Source: Porphyrobacter sp.
GTDB taxonomy: Bacteria; Pseudomonadota; Alphaproteobacteria; Sphingomonadales; Sphingomonadaceae
NCBI GenBank assembly: GCA_017744315.1
Contig: JAGIBN010000007.1
Span: 1 to 64,000 of the forward strand
Direction of reading: 5' to 3'
DNA length: 64,000 nt
Positions 31,910 through 44,064 of the stretch are shown here, one piece after another (within the stretch, counting starts at the first letter, position 1; every line of letters begins with the position of its first letter). The translations under genes and the position numbers were made by a program. The notes beneath the pieces are model-generated. The model was not told the DNA's origin. It did not search any database and worked only from the letters and a program-made list of their open reading frames with translations.

Positions 31910-33665
31910 CTAGCGCTGCGCGAGCAAAGGTCCGTTCGGCGACCGCTGGACTTTGGCAAGAAGCATCGTCGCTTCGGCCTCGCTGGTTCCATCGGCTTGG
32001 AGCAGCCTCGCCAGCGTTCCAGCCAGCCGGGCGTTATTCCGCTGCAGTCGATAGGCGCGCTCTGCAGTCTCAATGGTCACGTTACCCTGACGAGAACCGA
32101 CATCCGCCAGATCGGCCAGCAGGAGAGGATCCTGGCGGCCACTGGTCTCGCTGGCGAAGGTTAGCAACGTCCCTGCTTGCGTCAGGCCACCCGACTGCGC
32201 CTCGATCCGCCCCAGCAGCGCCGCAGCGGGCGCAGATCGCGGGTGCTGGGTGAGATACTCAGCGAGCAGCCGCTTGGCATCCTGCTCGCGCCCCAGCATG
32301 CGCTGAGCCGCAGCCATACGCTCGACCAGCGAGAAATCCCGACGGACTTCGGCCGCTCGGGAATAGACCGCGAGCGCCGCTTTCGGATTGCCGGCCAACA
32401 GTGCTACGTCGCCACCAAGGACTTCCACATCCACCGACCCGGCGAACTCGAGACCGATCCGGTTTGCCGTGGCGATCGCTTCTCCCCGGCGTCCCTGCCC
32501 CAGCATTTGCCGCAACAGCCGCACCGCAGACTGGGCCTCAGGCCCACTGCCATTCCCCTCAGTGACAGGGAGGATCGCCATAACGACAGGCTGTGGGTTG
32601 GCCGCGCGGTCGAGGTATCGGGCCGCTTCCATTCGCAGACCCAATTGCTCGTAGGCCCTGCCGACAAGCGCCAACAGGTAGGGCGCTGCATCCGCGCGGT
32701 CCGCCGCTGGTCCAAGGCGCGCCACTACCCCCTGTGCGTCACCGCTCGCAAGCAATGCCCTTCCCAGCAACATCGCGGCGTTGCCGTTATCGGGCTGCGC
32801 GCGCGTCAGGGTTTCGAGCTGCTCAGCGGCCAGCTGCGGACTTCCATTGCGAAGCTCGAGAATTCCCGAGAGGAGCTGTGCCGCGGGCGTGTTGTCATAT
32901 TCGCCATTGGTTCGATCTAGCAGCCTCCGCGCCAGCCCGATATGGCCGGCTCTCGCCGCCAGGACAGCCTGGAGAAAGTATGCCCGCGGATGGCGAGGAT
33001 CGATGTCGACCATGCGCCGAGCGACACGGAGCATGTCCACGTTGCGCCCCGCCTCGGCTAATGTCGCGGCATACTCTCCAAGCAGCGAGAGATCGTCCGG
33101 CGCTTGTTCCAGGCCCTTCTCGAACCACGGCAGGGCCGCGACCGGCCCCACAGCGTCGCGCTCCAGCTGCCCACGGAATTCGAGAGCACGGGGATCTTCT
33201 CCGTCAGCTTCGAGGGCCGTTCTCGCCGCCTCGAGTGCAAGGTGGTGCTGACCCGATCGGTAGCGGAACCGGCCGACGTCGACCCAAAGCTGCGCGCTCC
33301 CGTGGCCGTTCGCCAGGGCACGGTCATAGGCCCGGGTAGCGGCATTGAAATCGCCTTCCTCGATCTCCAGCCGAGCGAGTGCCCGAAAGCCCCGCTCCTG
33401 CGTGGCTGTAGAGAAATCCTCGGATGCCAGCCACTTGCGGGCTGCGGCCAAATCGCCCTGCAACAGCTCGGCCTCCCCGGCGAGGGCCGAGACCTGCGCG
33501 CTCGGCACCCCCGCATCCACAGCCCGCCCTATGGCTAGCTCCGCAGCGATCCCGTCGCCGCGATCGAGTGCCGCTTCGGCTTCGGCGACGAGATCGCGGC
33601 CCGGAGCGGCTACGGCCGCCGGACTTGCTGCGAATAGGGCCGCAGCGGCCAGGCAGACCGTTAGC

Positions 33666-33682
<17 letters not shown>
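31910..33682 (-). CDS. prsT: TPR-repeat protein, PrsT-like (PEP-CTERM/exosortase system)
   Basis: Signal peptide, TPR-type repeats over ~590 aa, overlaps prsR 3' end; position next to prsR-prsK. Confidence 0.75.
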
Positions 33683-35029
<1,347 letters not shown>

Positions 35030-35033
<4 letters not shown>

Positions 35034-37144
35034 GCCACCTCGGTATTGATTGGTTTGGATGCCTTGCTCGAGCGGAGTTGCTCGACCGTGCCGGCCAGCG
35101 GCAAGGCGATGCGGAAGCGGGTGCCCAATCCCTCGCGGGATTCGACATCGAGTTGCCCACCCATGCCGCGAATGAGCTCTCGGGCCTCAAATGCGCCGAT
35201 GCCGAACCCTCCGGGCTTGGACGAGTGAAACGGTTTGAACAGACGGGTGCGGACGAATTCGGCGGTCATGCCACTGCCGGAATCGATGATCTCCAACACA
35301 GCGCGGCCTTCTTCGCAGCGCTGGCGCAAGAGCACAGGCGAGAGTTCGTCGCTGGCCTCGATGGCGTTTTGAACAAGGTGAACGAGCGCCTGCTCCAGGC
35401 CCTCTCGGTCAACTCTGACCGCGCAAGGCATGAAGTCGACAATAGCGACCTCATGTTGCCCCCGATAACGCTCCACCAGCCGGGCGAGCATTTCTTCCAT
35501 GGCGACCGTCTGCAGCGCCTCATTGCCCTGCGCACCATAGCGGCCGAGGCGCGCGAGCAGGCCCTGCAGCTTGTCCGCGCTGTTGCGCAGGGTAATCAGC
35601 ATATCGGCCCGGAATTCGGGCTTGTCGGCATGCCTTTCGGCATTTCGGGCCAGGAGCGACAACTGGCTCGCCAGGTTCTTGATGTCGTGCATCACGAAGG
35701 CGATGCGGCGGTTGAACTCATCGAACCGTAGTGCCTCGCCCAGGGCGTCCTGGCTCGCCTGCTCGGCCAGGTAGCTCGCCAGCTGACGTCCGACGACGCC
35801 GAGCAAATCGAAGTCTTCCCAGTCGAGCCGCCGCGTGATGGGAGGCCTTGCCAGAACGACGACACCGACGAGCCTCTCGTAATGGACCAGCGGGACCATG
35901 GCCCAGGCAGATAGTTCATCCATCAACCAGGACGGATGAGCGACCGCCGGCACCGCTTCGACACGACCGGCACGCAGATCGTCGAGATCGACGATGAAGC
36001 GGCTGGTTTCGAAGAAGCGCACCCCCGCGTTGGACAGCGCCTCCGTCGGAACCTCAACCTGGGACCACTGCCAACGGGTGTCGAGCGCAAGGCCCCCATC
36101 TTCGCGAGGGACGAGGAGCAGGCCCGAAGGACTGTCGGTCACGTCGGCCGCTGCCTGCACGATGCGCTCGCGCAGCGGCATAGCGCCGGGACCTGCGCGA
36201 CCCATCGTGTCGGTGAAGCGAAGCCACTCGGCCCGGTAGTCGTAGCGATGCTGGAACAGGTGCTTCGAAAGGACCACGCGCAGCCAGCCCCGCAACCGGC
36301 TGGATGGCATCACCAGAAGCGCAGCCGCCGCCGCTAACGCGATGAAACCTAGCTGCATAAGCCGCGCGAATTCCCCGCCCGCATAGGCCAGCGCCTGAGC
36401 GACCAGCACCATCACCAGTAGGTAGGCTCCGATGACCAACAGCGAAAACGACCGGAAAGCCACGTAACGCGAAGGACCGAACCGAAGGTTTGCCCCGTCG
36501 CGCAACAACCCGATGGCAAGAAGCGCGGTCGCTGCGATCACCGGAATGCCCCGCAAGGTCAGCAGGGTCTCCGGGTAGGTCCCACTGAGATAGGTAACGG
36601 TCGCGGTGTTGAGATCGTAGAGCCACAGCACGGTGAGGCCGGCAGCAGGCCAGCGAAGCGGTTCGCGGGCGGCATTGGACGCGCCGGCGTAGAGGTTATG
36701 CACCAAGACGAGCCCGCCGATGCTGGCCAGGGCCCGCAGCGTCGCCTCGAACGTCAGGAAGTTCAAACCGGCCGATGCGCTTTGCGAATACGGAAGCTGA
36801 AGGGCCTGCAGTACGACCTGCAAGATTTCCACGAACGCCAGCACGATCAACACCGATCGGATCGCGCCAATCCCGTCACGACCGTCGTGTGCGAAGAACC
36901 TATAGAGTGCCCAGAACCAGGCGATGTTGGCGAAACTGAGGACGACAGCGGTCGCGGTTTCGGAAGATCCGAGACCGATAAAGCTCAACGCCCAACCCGC
37001 TGTCAGGATCAGCGCCGCGGCCTCCGCCTGTACGGCAAGCCCGCGGTCCTTGCGCTGCGACAGCATCCAGCCCGCGAGCGCCAGCGCCGAACCCGCGCAG
37101 AGCAGGTACAGAAGCAGCGTCAGAATGGGCCACAGCGCGTTCAT
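35030..37144 (-). CDS. prsK: PEP-CTERM system histidine kinase PrsK
   Basis: N-terminal multi-TM region, GAF-like region, HATPase (LVQNAIEASDELSPV...GFGIGAFEARELIRGMGGQLDVES); overlaps prsR. Confidence 0.88.
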
Positions 37145-38529
37145 TAGCGCGAGCCCTCCGGCCAGATCACCACGCGCAGGGTCTGCAGCAGGATCAGCAG
37201 ATCCAGGAAAGGCGTATAGTTCTTGGCGTAGTAGAGATCGTACTCGAGCTTGTGCCGAGCGTCCTCGATCGAAGCGCCATAAGGATAATTGATCTGGGCC
37301 CAACCGGTGATGCCGGGCTTCACCATGTGCCGCTCGGCGTAATAGGGGAGCCGGTCCTCCAGATCGTCGACGAACGTCGGGACTTCGGGCCGCGGTCCGA
37401 CGAAGCTCATCTTGCCGGTCAGGACCGTCCAGACTTGCGGCAGTTCGTCGACCCGAATCTTGCGGATCAGCCGCCCAACGCGAGTGACGCGGGGATCATC
37501 CTTCTCGGCCCACTTAGCCCCACCCGCTTCAGCATCGATACGCATCGAGCGCAGCTTGAGGATCGTGAACGGCTGACCATAGAGACCGATACGGGTCTGC
37601 TGGAACAGCGCGGGCCCCTTGCTGTCGAGCTTCACAAGCAAGGCGAACAACGCGACGACCGGAAAGGTCAGGACCAGCAGCAAGCCACTGGCCGCAATGT
37701 CGAACAGACGTTTGGCAGCGCTTGAAAAGGCCCGCCCCGACGAAAAGCCATCGGAGAAGATCAACCAGCTGGGGTTGAGCGTATCGAGGTCTACGCGCCC
37801 GGTTTCGCGCTCCATGAAGCTCGAGAAGTCATTCACGTGCACGCCCGCCGTCTTGATGCGGAGCAGGTCCTTGAGCGGCAAAGCGTTGCGCCGCTCCTCA
37901 AGCGCAAGGACAACTTCGCTCGCGCTCAGATCGGCCACGAAACCGGCAAGGTCCGCTATTGAGGAACGGGGCATCGCCTCCGACATCAACGGATGGCCCT
38001 CGCTCATGTCGACATATCCGGCGATGACGAAGCCGCTGCCGGGGTGCTCGCTCAGAGCTTTGAGGCGCCCGGCCCTGTGACCTGCGCCCAACACCAGAAC
38101 CCGTCGGCGAAAGGCTCCCGCCCCCAGGACACTGCCGACGACGATGCGGTTGAGCATCATGAGCAGGATCGAAAGGGTCATCGCGTAGAGAAGCGTGGAC
38201 CGCCAGAACGTGTGACCCGGCAAAACGAAGTCCAGCAGGGCAAGCGCGATCAGGCCCAAACTGACGGCGACCAGCAATCGCGCAGCGGCAAAACGCAATG
38301 AACGCAATGCCTCGCTTCCATAGACGCCCACCGAGATCATGGCGGCCATCACCACAACAGCAAAACCGCAGAGCATGCCCAAGCGATCGGTGAGAAATCC
38401 CGGATCCATCCCGATCTGCTCGGCGCGAAGCGACCAGGCGAGATTGCCGGAAACAAGCATCAAGCCGCAATCGATCAAGCCGAGCAGCAGCACGGCATGC
38501 GGTACATAGTGCTTGAAGAGACGAACCAT
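37144..38529 (-). CDS. XrtA/PEP-CTERM-associated polyprenyl-phosphate sugar transferase (TIGR03013-like)
   Basis: [61 protein letters not shown]..., [18 protein letters not shown] overlap with prsK. Confidence 0.88.
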   Translation of the reverse strand: MVRLFKHYVPHAVLLLGLIDCGLMLVSGNLAWSLRAEQIGMDPGFLTDRLGMLCGFAVVVMAAMISVGVYGSEALRSLRFAAARLLVAVSLGLIALALLDFVLPGHTFWRSTLLYAMTLSILLMMLNRIVVGSVLGAGAFRRRVLVLGAGHRAGRLKALSEHPGSGFVIAGYVDMSEGHPLMSEAMPRSSIADLAGFVADLSASEVVLALEERRNALPLKDLLRIKTAGVHVNDFSSFMERETGRVDLDTLNPSWLIFSDGFSSGRAFSSAAKRLFDIAASGLLLVLTFPVVALFALLVKLDSKGPALFQQTRIGLYGQPFTILKLRSMRIDAEAGGAKWAEKDDPRVTRVGRLIRKIRVDELPQVWTVLTGKMSFVGPRPEVPTFVDDLEDRLPYYAERHMVKPGITGWAQINYPYGASIEDARHKLEYDLYYAKNYTPFLDLLILLQTLRVVIWPEGSR

Positions 38530-38593
38530 CGATCCAACCGGCCGCGTCCACGCTTCTTGGTGGACTACGACCGGTTAGCGTCGAGAAGTGAAA

Positions 38594-38610
38594 TGTCGGT
38601 AAACTTTACA
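38594..38610 (-). promoter_or_regulatory. Candidate PEP-CTERM box (TGTAAAGTTTACCGACA)
   Basis: Resembles the TGTAAA-N(4-5)-CCGACA element as I remember it from PEP-CTERM loci; 64 bp upstream of the sugar transferase start. Confidence 0.5.
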
Positions 38611-38631
38611 CCCGCGAATCGACGGCAAAAT

Positions 38632-38907
38632 CTATCGGTTACCGACGTTGTCGGCGGCCTTCTGAGCCGCATCCCCGACTTGGTTGGCCGCATTGCCAAC
38701 ATCGCTGGCAGCTTCCGCCACCGCATTATCCTTGGCGACTTCGGAATTGTTCATGCCGGAAAAGAACCAGATCGCCACACCCGCCAAGAGCACCAGGAGC
38801 ACCAGTATGAGCCACGTGGCGCCACCGCCCCGCGAGCCATCGCTGACCACCGTGGTGTGGGTGGTCCCCGAAGGACTATCTACCTGAGTAATACGTTCTT
38901 CAGCCAT
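38632..38907 (-). CDS. Small single-TM membrane protein with Ala/Asn-rich amphipathic tail
   Basis: MAEERITQVDSPSGTTHTTVVSDGSRGGGATWLILVLLVLLAGVAIWFFSGMNNSEVAKDNAVAEAASDVGNAANQVGDAAQKAADNVGNR. Confidence 0.7.
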   Translation of the reverse strand: MAEERITQVDSPSGTTHTTVVSDGSRGGGATWLILVLLVLLAGVAIWFFSGMNNSEVAKDNAVAEAASDVGNAANQVGDAAQKAADNVGNR

Positions 38908-39008
38908 GGTTTTGCCTCCTTCACCATGGCCGATTGAACGGTCACGAAGAACGAGAGTTCCGCCGATGAAGAAGGCCGACCAGGCTGCGTTTGGCCTATA
39001 ATTCCGGA

Positions 39009-39092
39009 TGGTGCCCCTGGCCCGACTCGAACGGGCACGTCTCTCGACAATCGATTTTGAGTCGATCGCGTCTACCATTCCGCCACAGGGGC
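39009..39092 (-). tRNA. tRNA-Leu(CAA)
   Basis: Minus strand GCCCCTGTGGCGGAATGGTAGACGCGATCGACTCAAAATCGAT...GTTCGAGTCGGGCCAGGGGCACCA; loop CTCAAAA. Confidence 0.95.
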
Positions 39093-39150
39093 TCCCATCA
39101 AGCGCGCGGGTTAGCCGCGCAATCGAACGGGTTCAAGGTCGATACTCGTG

Positions 39151-39972
39151 TCAGTTCTTTACCGCTGCCGCAATCAGCTTGTGCATGCGCGAGTGGACCG
39201 TGTCGTTGCCCGCGATGATCTGCTGGTCACAGATCGGCAGCGAACGACCGCGGTAGTCGGTGACGAAGCCACCAGCTTCCCGCACCAGGAGACAACCAGC
39301 AGCCGTATCCCAGGCGTTGAGATCGCTTTCCCAGAAGGCGTCGTAACGCCCCGCCGCAACCCATGCGAGATCGAGCGCGGCCGAACCGAACCGGCGAATG
39401 CCGGCAACTTGCGGTCCAACGGCCTTGAGGATGCTCATCCATTCGCCGAAATCGCCATGCCCCTGATAGGGAATACCAGTGGCGACCAGGGCATCAGAGA
39501 GGTTCCTGCGTGACGAAACGCGCAGCCGCGCATCGTGCAGCCAGGCCCCCCGGGTCTTCTCAGCCCAATAGGTCTCGTCGGTAACGGGCTGGTAAACCAC
39601 TCCCGCAACCACATCGCCCCAACCGCTTCCATCGAGCTTCGGCTCCTGCACGGCGATGGAAATGGCAAAGTGGGGGATGCCATGGAGGAAATTGCTGGTG
39701 CCATCGAGCGGATCGACGATCCAGCGCGGCTTGTCGGGCGCGCCTTCGATAATGCCGCCTTCCTCGAGCACGAATCCCCAGTCCGGCCGGGCCTGACGCA
39801 GTTCGTCCCAGAGGGTGCGTTCGGCGGCCTGGTCGGCCTTGGAAACGAAGTCCGAAGGTCCTTTGCGGCTGACCTGGAGGTGCTCGATCTCGCCGAAGTC
39901 GCGCCGCAGGCGGCTACCCGCTTTGCGAGCGGCGCGCTCCATCACGCGGATCAATCCGGAAACTGCGGCCAA
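39151..39972 (-). CDS. Inositol monophosphatase family protein
   Basis: WIVDPLDGTSNFLHGIPHFAISIA, LNAWDTAAGCLLVREAGG. Confidence 0.93.
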   Translation of the reverse strand: MAAVSGLIRVMERAARKAGSRLRRDFGEIEHLQVSRKGPSDFVSKADQAAERTLWDELRQARPDWGFVLEEGGIIEGAPDKPRWIVDPLDGTSNFLHGIPHFAISIAVQEPKLDGSGWGDVVAGVVYQPVTDETYWAEKTRGAWLHDARLRVSSRRNLSDALVATGIPYQGHGDFGEWMSILKAVGPQVAGIRRFGSAALDLAWVAAGRYDAFWESDLNAWDTAAGCLLVREAGGFVTDYRGRSLPICDQQIIAGNDTVHSRMHKLIAAAVKN

Positions 39973-39990
39973 TTTTAAGTTCCTTCGTCG

Positions 39991-40335
39991 TCAGTCGAGC
40001 GCGATGCGGACCGAGCCTGCGGTCACCTTGACCTGGCCCCATCCGCTGGAGAATTCGAAGCGCCGCCCGTCCCCCGACACAGAATAGACGATGGAGTAAT
40101 CGTCCGCCTGCTCGGGCGCCTTCTCGATCTGCAAATCTTCAATGTCGGCAAACCGGATATAACCACCCCGGTAGCAACTCTCGTCCCCGTCTTGCGGCGC
40201 CGCATATTGCGGATGCAGTTGTGACAGGTTGAAATCCATTTCGAGCGTCACGGATTCGTCATCGTAGATGACACCCGTGAGATAGCTGTTCTCGAAATCG
40301 ATGCCCTTGAAACGTGGATCGCTAATGCTGCTCAT
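39991..40335 (-). CDS. Hypothetical protein in efp operon
   Basis: 114-aa ORF, 1-2 bp from efp stop, no recognised motif. Confidence 0.65.
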   Translation of the reverse strand: MSSISDPRFKGIDFENSYLTGVIYDDESVTLEMDFNLSQLHPQYAAPQDGDESCYRGGYIRFADIEDLQIEKAPEQADDYSIVYSVSGDGRRFEFSSGWGQVKVTAGSVRIALD

Positions 40336-40336
40336 A

Positions 40337-40900
40337 TCATCCGGCTTTGCCTACGTAGGTCCGTTCGTAAACATCAACGACGATGCGCGTACCACTTTCA
40401 ATGTGCGGTGGCACCATTACGCGCACGCCGTTTTCAAGAACGGCAGGCTTGTAGCTGGATGAAGCCGTCTGCCCCTTCACAACCGCATCAGCCTCGACGA
40501 TCGTCGCTTCGACCTGGTCGGGCAACTGGACGCTGATGGGCTTTTCTTCCCAAAGCTCCAGCATGACTTCCATGCCGTCCTCGAGGAACGCCGCCGCATC
40601 ACCGATCAGATCGGTGGGAAGCTGGATCTGGTCGTAAGTATCCTTGTCCATAAAGACGAGCATGTCGCCTTCGGAATAAAGATACTGGAAGTCCTTCGTG
40701 TCGAGCCGAACGCGTTCAATCGTGTCGGCGCTGCGGAAGCGCACGTTGGTCTTGCGACCATCCTGCAGGTTCTTCATTTCGACCTGCATGTAGGCTCCGC
40801 CCTTGCCAGGCTGGGTGTGTTGAATCTTGGCGACTTTCCAGATACCGCCCTCGTATTCGAGAATGTTGCCGGGACGGATGTCCACGCCGCTGATCTTCAT
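40337..40900 (-). CDS. efp: Elongation factor P
   Basis: [57 protein letters not shown]. Confidence 0.97.
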   Translation of the reverse strand: MKISGVDIRPGNILEYEGGIWKVAKIQHTQPGKGGAYMQVEMKNLQDGRKTNVRFRSADTIERVRLDTKDFQYLYSEGDMLVFMDKDTYDQIQLPTDLIGDAAAFLEDGMEVMLELWEEKPISVQLPDQVEATIVEADAVVKGQTASSSYKPAVLENGVRVMVPPHIESGTRIVVDVYERTYVGKAG

Positions 40901-40999
40901 CGCAGGTAGCTTTCAAACTGGAATGGAAAAATGTGGGCGGCCCCTAGCGATTTACCGCGTTCATGGCAATGCAAGCCGTTTCAAAGTAGGCGCACCCTC

Positions 41000-41353
41000 A
41001 TGATCATGCGATCCATCTCCCTGCTGATCGGCCTGGCGGCGATCGTCAGCGTACCTGCTCATGCACAGGGTGCGATAGGCACCGTTCAGCGCGGCAAATA
41101 TGTCTGTGAACTTCCCGGTGACGCGGCCGGCAGCGCAGGAATAGCGCAGCCAGATCTTAATTTCACAATCAAGAGCGCCTCTCGCTACTCAACCGCTGAG
41201 GGGCGCGGGGCGTACCTTCGTCGAGGCGACGTCCTGACTTTCACCAGCGGTCCACGGCAGGGCGAAAGCTTCATAATCATCAGCCCGAACTTCATGCGAT
41301 TGGCCGATGACGGAAAGCCTGGTCGACTACGCTGCGTACGTTCGAATCGCTAA
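41000..41353 (+). CDS. Hypothetical secreted protein
   Basis: Signal peptide MIMRSISLLIGLAAIVSVPAHAQ; followed by strong terminator. Confidence 0.65.
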   Translation: MIMRSISLLIGLAAIVSVPAHAQGAIGTVQRGKYVCELPGDAAGSAGIAQPDLNFTIKSASRYSTAEGRGAYLRRGDVLTFTSGPRQGESFIIISPNFMRLADDGKPGRLRCVRSNR

Positions 41354-41413
41354 GGTCCGCAAATTAGACCAGGCCAATCAACCGAAACCCTCCCCTACAT
41401 CGCTAAACGCAAA

Positions 41414-41450
41414 CGACCGTGTGCATGAAGCACACGGTCGTAAACTTTTT
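41414..41450 (+). terminator. Rho-independent terminator
   Basis: CGACCGTGTGC-ATGAA-GCACACGGTCG (11-bp perfect stem) then TAAACTTTTT. Confidence 0.88.
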
Positions 41451-41508
41451 AGAGAACAGCGCGATCAGCCGACCATTTCGATCAAGTGACCGGCGAGCGC
41501 CAGTCCTA

Positions 41509-41739
41509 TTAGGGGCTGGTCGGACGATCGTTGCTACCACCAGTGGCGGCCACGATACCGAGAATTACCGCAACTGCCGCGAGCAGCGGAATGATAAATC
41601 CGCCACCACCGAGCGCTTCACCCTCAACTTCCGAACCTGCGCGGGCCGAAACCACGGGCGACGTAGCAGCCTGGGCGGCAATTGGCGCAGTGATGAGCGA
41701 GGTCGCCACCGCAGCAACCAGAGCTTTACTCAACTTCAT
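41509..41739 (-). CDS. Small secreted/membrane protein of unknown function
   Basis: MKLSKALVAAVATSLITAPIAAQAATSPVVSARAGSEVEGEALGGGGFIIPLLAAVAVILGIVAATGGSNDRPTSP: signal peptide, one TM, short SNDRPTSP tail. Confidence 0.7.
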   Translation of the reverse strand: MKLSKALVAAVATSLITAPIAAQAATSPVVSARAGSEVEGEALGGGGFIIPLLAAVAVILGIVAATGGSNDRPTSP

Positions 41740-41927
41740 AACCTGAACCCCTTCACTGATTCGAACCCTTTTTGTCACAGCTTCATTACGAGGACAATGC
41801 GGTTTTGCACATATTGACAATGCCTTATCAGGGAAAACCCTGACTCAAATTGCCCCGTAGCTGGATAATACGAACAACTCAGTTCAAGGTTCCCGGATCA
41901 CCCGATTTTTCTTGGCAACACGGCAGC

Positions 41928-42545
41928 TTATTCAGCCTTCATCCTCGCGATGAACTCAGCGATCACGCTTGCTTCGTCACCGTTCCAGACTGCGCCACTC
42001 ACGGCGAGGAAGTCGGCTCCCGCCTCGATCAATGGAGTGCAGTTGTTCGGAGTGATGCCGCCAATCGCAACGCACGGTATCTCAAACAGGTTCTGCCACC
42101 ATGAGAGTATCTCTGGTTCCGGCCGATCCTCGGTCGCCTTGGTAGTGCTGGGATAAAATGCTCCGAAGGCCACGTAGTCTGCCCCCGCATCTCCGGCTTC
42201 CATCGCCAGGTGCCGGCTCGCATGGCAGGTGATCCCGATCTGGGCGTCACGCCCCAAGACGTCTCTGGCCTCGCGAACGTCGCCGTCACCTTGCCCAAGG
42301 TGCACGCCATCCGCACCGAGGCGCTTGGCCAGCGAAATGCTGTCGTTGACGATGAACGCGACATCCCGGGCCCGGCAAATTTCAAGCAAGGGCTCTGCCA
42401 AACGAGCCGCCTGGTGCTGGTCGATCCCTTTTACGCGAAACTGAAACGCCGCGACCGGACCTGCGTCGAGCGCGCGTTCAAGCCGTTGAGGAAAGCCTGC
42501 CGAAACATCCAGCGGCGAGATGAGATAAAGTTGGCAATCAGACAT
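41928..42545 (-). CDS. thiE: Thiamine phosphate synthase
   Basis: FIVNDSISLAKRLGADGVHLGQGD, GITCHASRHLAMEAGDAGADYVAFGAFYPSTTK, AIGGITPNNC. Confidence 0.92.
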   Translation of the reverse strand: MSDCQLYLISPLDVSAGFPQRLERALDAGPVAAFQFRVKGIDQHQAARLAEPLLEICRARDVAFIVNDSISLAKRLGADGVHLGQGDGDVREARDVLGRDAQIGITCHASRHLAMEAGDAGADYVAFGAFYPSTTKATEDRPEPEILSWWQNLFEIPCVAIGGITPNNCTPLIEAGADFLAVSGAVWNGDEASVIAEFIARMKAE

Positions 42546-42633
42546 CCGCAACGCCCTACCCCCACCGTCGCCGCCAGCCAAGAGTTCGGCCAAGACTCTG
42601 GACGAGTTGGCATCATCCCGTCAGGATAAGGGT

Positions 42634-43029
42634 ATGCGATCGCTCATCAAACCGGCCACCGTGATCGGCCTGCCGCTCTTTCTTGGCGCCTGCGTCGGGG
42701 CGATGGCGCCGAGTTCGAACGTCGCGCGGGTCGGGATCGGCCAGTCGGCAGCCCTCGGCACTATACGTCTGGTTCCCCTGCAACTGATCGAAGATAGCCG
42801 CTGCCCTGTGGGAACGCAGTGCGCGTCGCCGGGCCAATTGCGCGTGCGAGTTACCGTCCAGCCGCCCCAGGGGCCCCACCAGCGCACGCTGACCTTGGGG
42901 CAGCCCGAATTGATCAGCGGGGGGACGCTGCTGTTGGAGGAGGCTCGCCCGCACCCTGTCGCAGGCGAACGGCCCGTCGGGTCCGACTATCGCTTCACGT
43001 TCCGTTTCACAGTCCCCAGGACGCACTAG
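42634..43029 (+). CDS. Small lipoprotein with EDSRCP...C motif (paralog A)
   Basis: Lipobox LGAC; PLQLIEDSRCPVGTQCASPGQLRVRVTV; stop overlaps fba stop via CTAG. Confidence 0.75.
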   Translation: MRSLIKPATVIGLPLFLGACVGAMAPSSNVARVGIGQSAALGTIRLVPLQLIEDSRCPVGTQCASPGQLRVRVTVQPPQGPHQRTLTLGQPELISGGTLLLEEARPHPVAGERPVGSDYRFTFRFTVPRTH

Positions 43030-43925
43030 GTCGTCGTTTTCATGGTGCTGGCACGATCGATCGCATCGATTGCCTCGCCGAGCTCCACATCGAACTCCCT
43101 GTCGTCCATCGAGGCGCGCAAGCCGTCCAGCAAGGCGCGGCTGAAGCTAGCGATAACGCCGTCGTTCCTTTCAAGCTCCACGCAGGCCTCGTCGCGCGAA
43201 TAGCCACCGGACAGGGCCACGACTTTCAGGACCTTGGGATGCTCGACTAGTGCGCGGTAAAAGTTGGCCGTCACCGGTAGCGAGAGCTTGAGCATGACCT
43301 GCTCCCCCGCAGGGAGGGCATCGAGGCCATGCAGGATCTCCTCGCGGAGTAGCGCTTCCCCTTCGGAGCGGTCCGCGGCCTTGATCGAGTATTCGGGTTC
43401 GAGGATCGGCATCAGTCCGTGGCTCAGGACTTGCGCCGCCACTTCGAACTGTTGCCGAACGATCGCGGCAATGCCGGAGGCGTTGGCGGCGTTGATAACC
43501 GACCGTTCCTTGGTCCCGAACACGCCCAGCCCCTTTGCCCGCTCGAGCAAGTCGTCCAGCGCGGGGATGGGTTTCATCAGTTGAACGCCGTCGGCTTCGT
43601 CTTCCAGACCCCGATCGATCTTGAGGAAAGGCACCACGCCCTTTGCGATGAGCGCTTGCGGCACCCGCGTACCGTCAACCGAACCGTCCATCGTCCTCTC
43701 GAACAGTATCGCACCCACGACTTTGGCACCCGAGAACGCCGGCGAGCGGATTATTCGGCTGCGCATCTCGTGAATGAGGGCGAACATTTCTTCGTCGCCG
43801 TCCCACCCCTCGTCGGCGATTCCATAGGCTCGCAAGGCCTTGGGCGTCGAACCGCCCGATTGGTCGAGCGCGGCGATGAAGCCATGCCCTGCGGCGATCC
43901 TGGCAGACATTTCCTGTCGGTTCAT
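43026..43925 (-). CDS. Class I fructose-bisphosphate aldolase
   Basis: GHGFIAALDQSGGSTPKALRAYG, AILFERTMDG, VVPFLKIDRGL, MPILEPEYSIK. Confidence 0.93.
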   Translation of the reverse strand: MNRQEMSARIAAGHGFIAALDQSGGSTPKALRAYGIADEGWDGDEEMFALIHEMRSRIIRSPAFSGAKVVGAILFERTMDGSVDGTRVPQALIAKGVVPFLKIDRGLEDEADGVQLMKPIPALDDLLERAKGLGVFGTKERSVINAANASGIAAIVRQQFEVAAQVLSHGLMPILEPEYSIKAADRSEGEALLREEILHGLDALPAGEQVMLKLSLPVTANFYRALVEHPKVLKVVALSGGYSRDEACVELERNDGVIASFSRALLDGLRASMDDREFDVELGEAIDAIDRASTMKTTT

Positions 43926-44024
43926 AGCGGGCCCCCGGAGCTGGTTGATGTACTCAGGCGTTCGGCTTGACGCAGAGAAGCTGACACAGTTGCGCCGCCG
44001 GAGGAAGGGCAAGCCTTACAGATG

Positions 44025-44039
44025 GTTCGGGAACGGTTC
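44025..44039. promoter_or_regulatory. LexA-like GTTC-GGGAACG-GTTC sequence
   Basis: Exact consensus match 25 bp before the 44065 start, but chance occurrence is plausible. Confidence 0.25.
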
Positions 44040-44064
44040 AGTCACTGGAGAGGAAAATTGCCCG

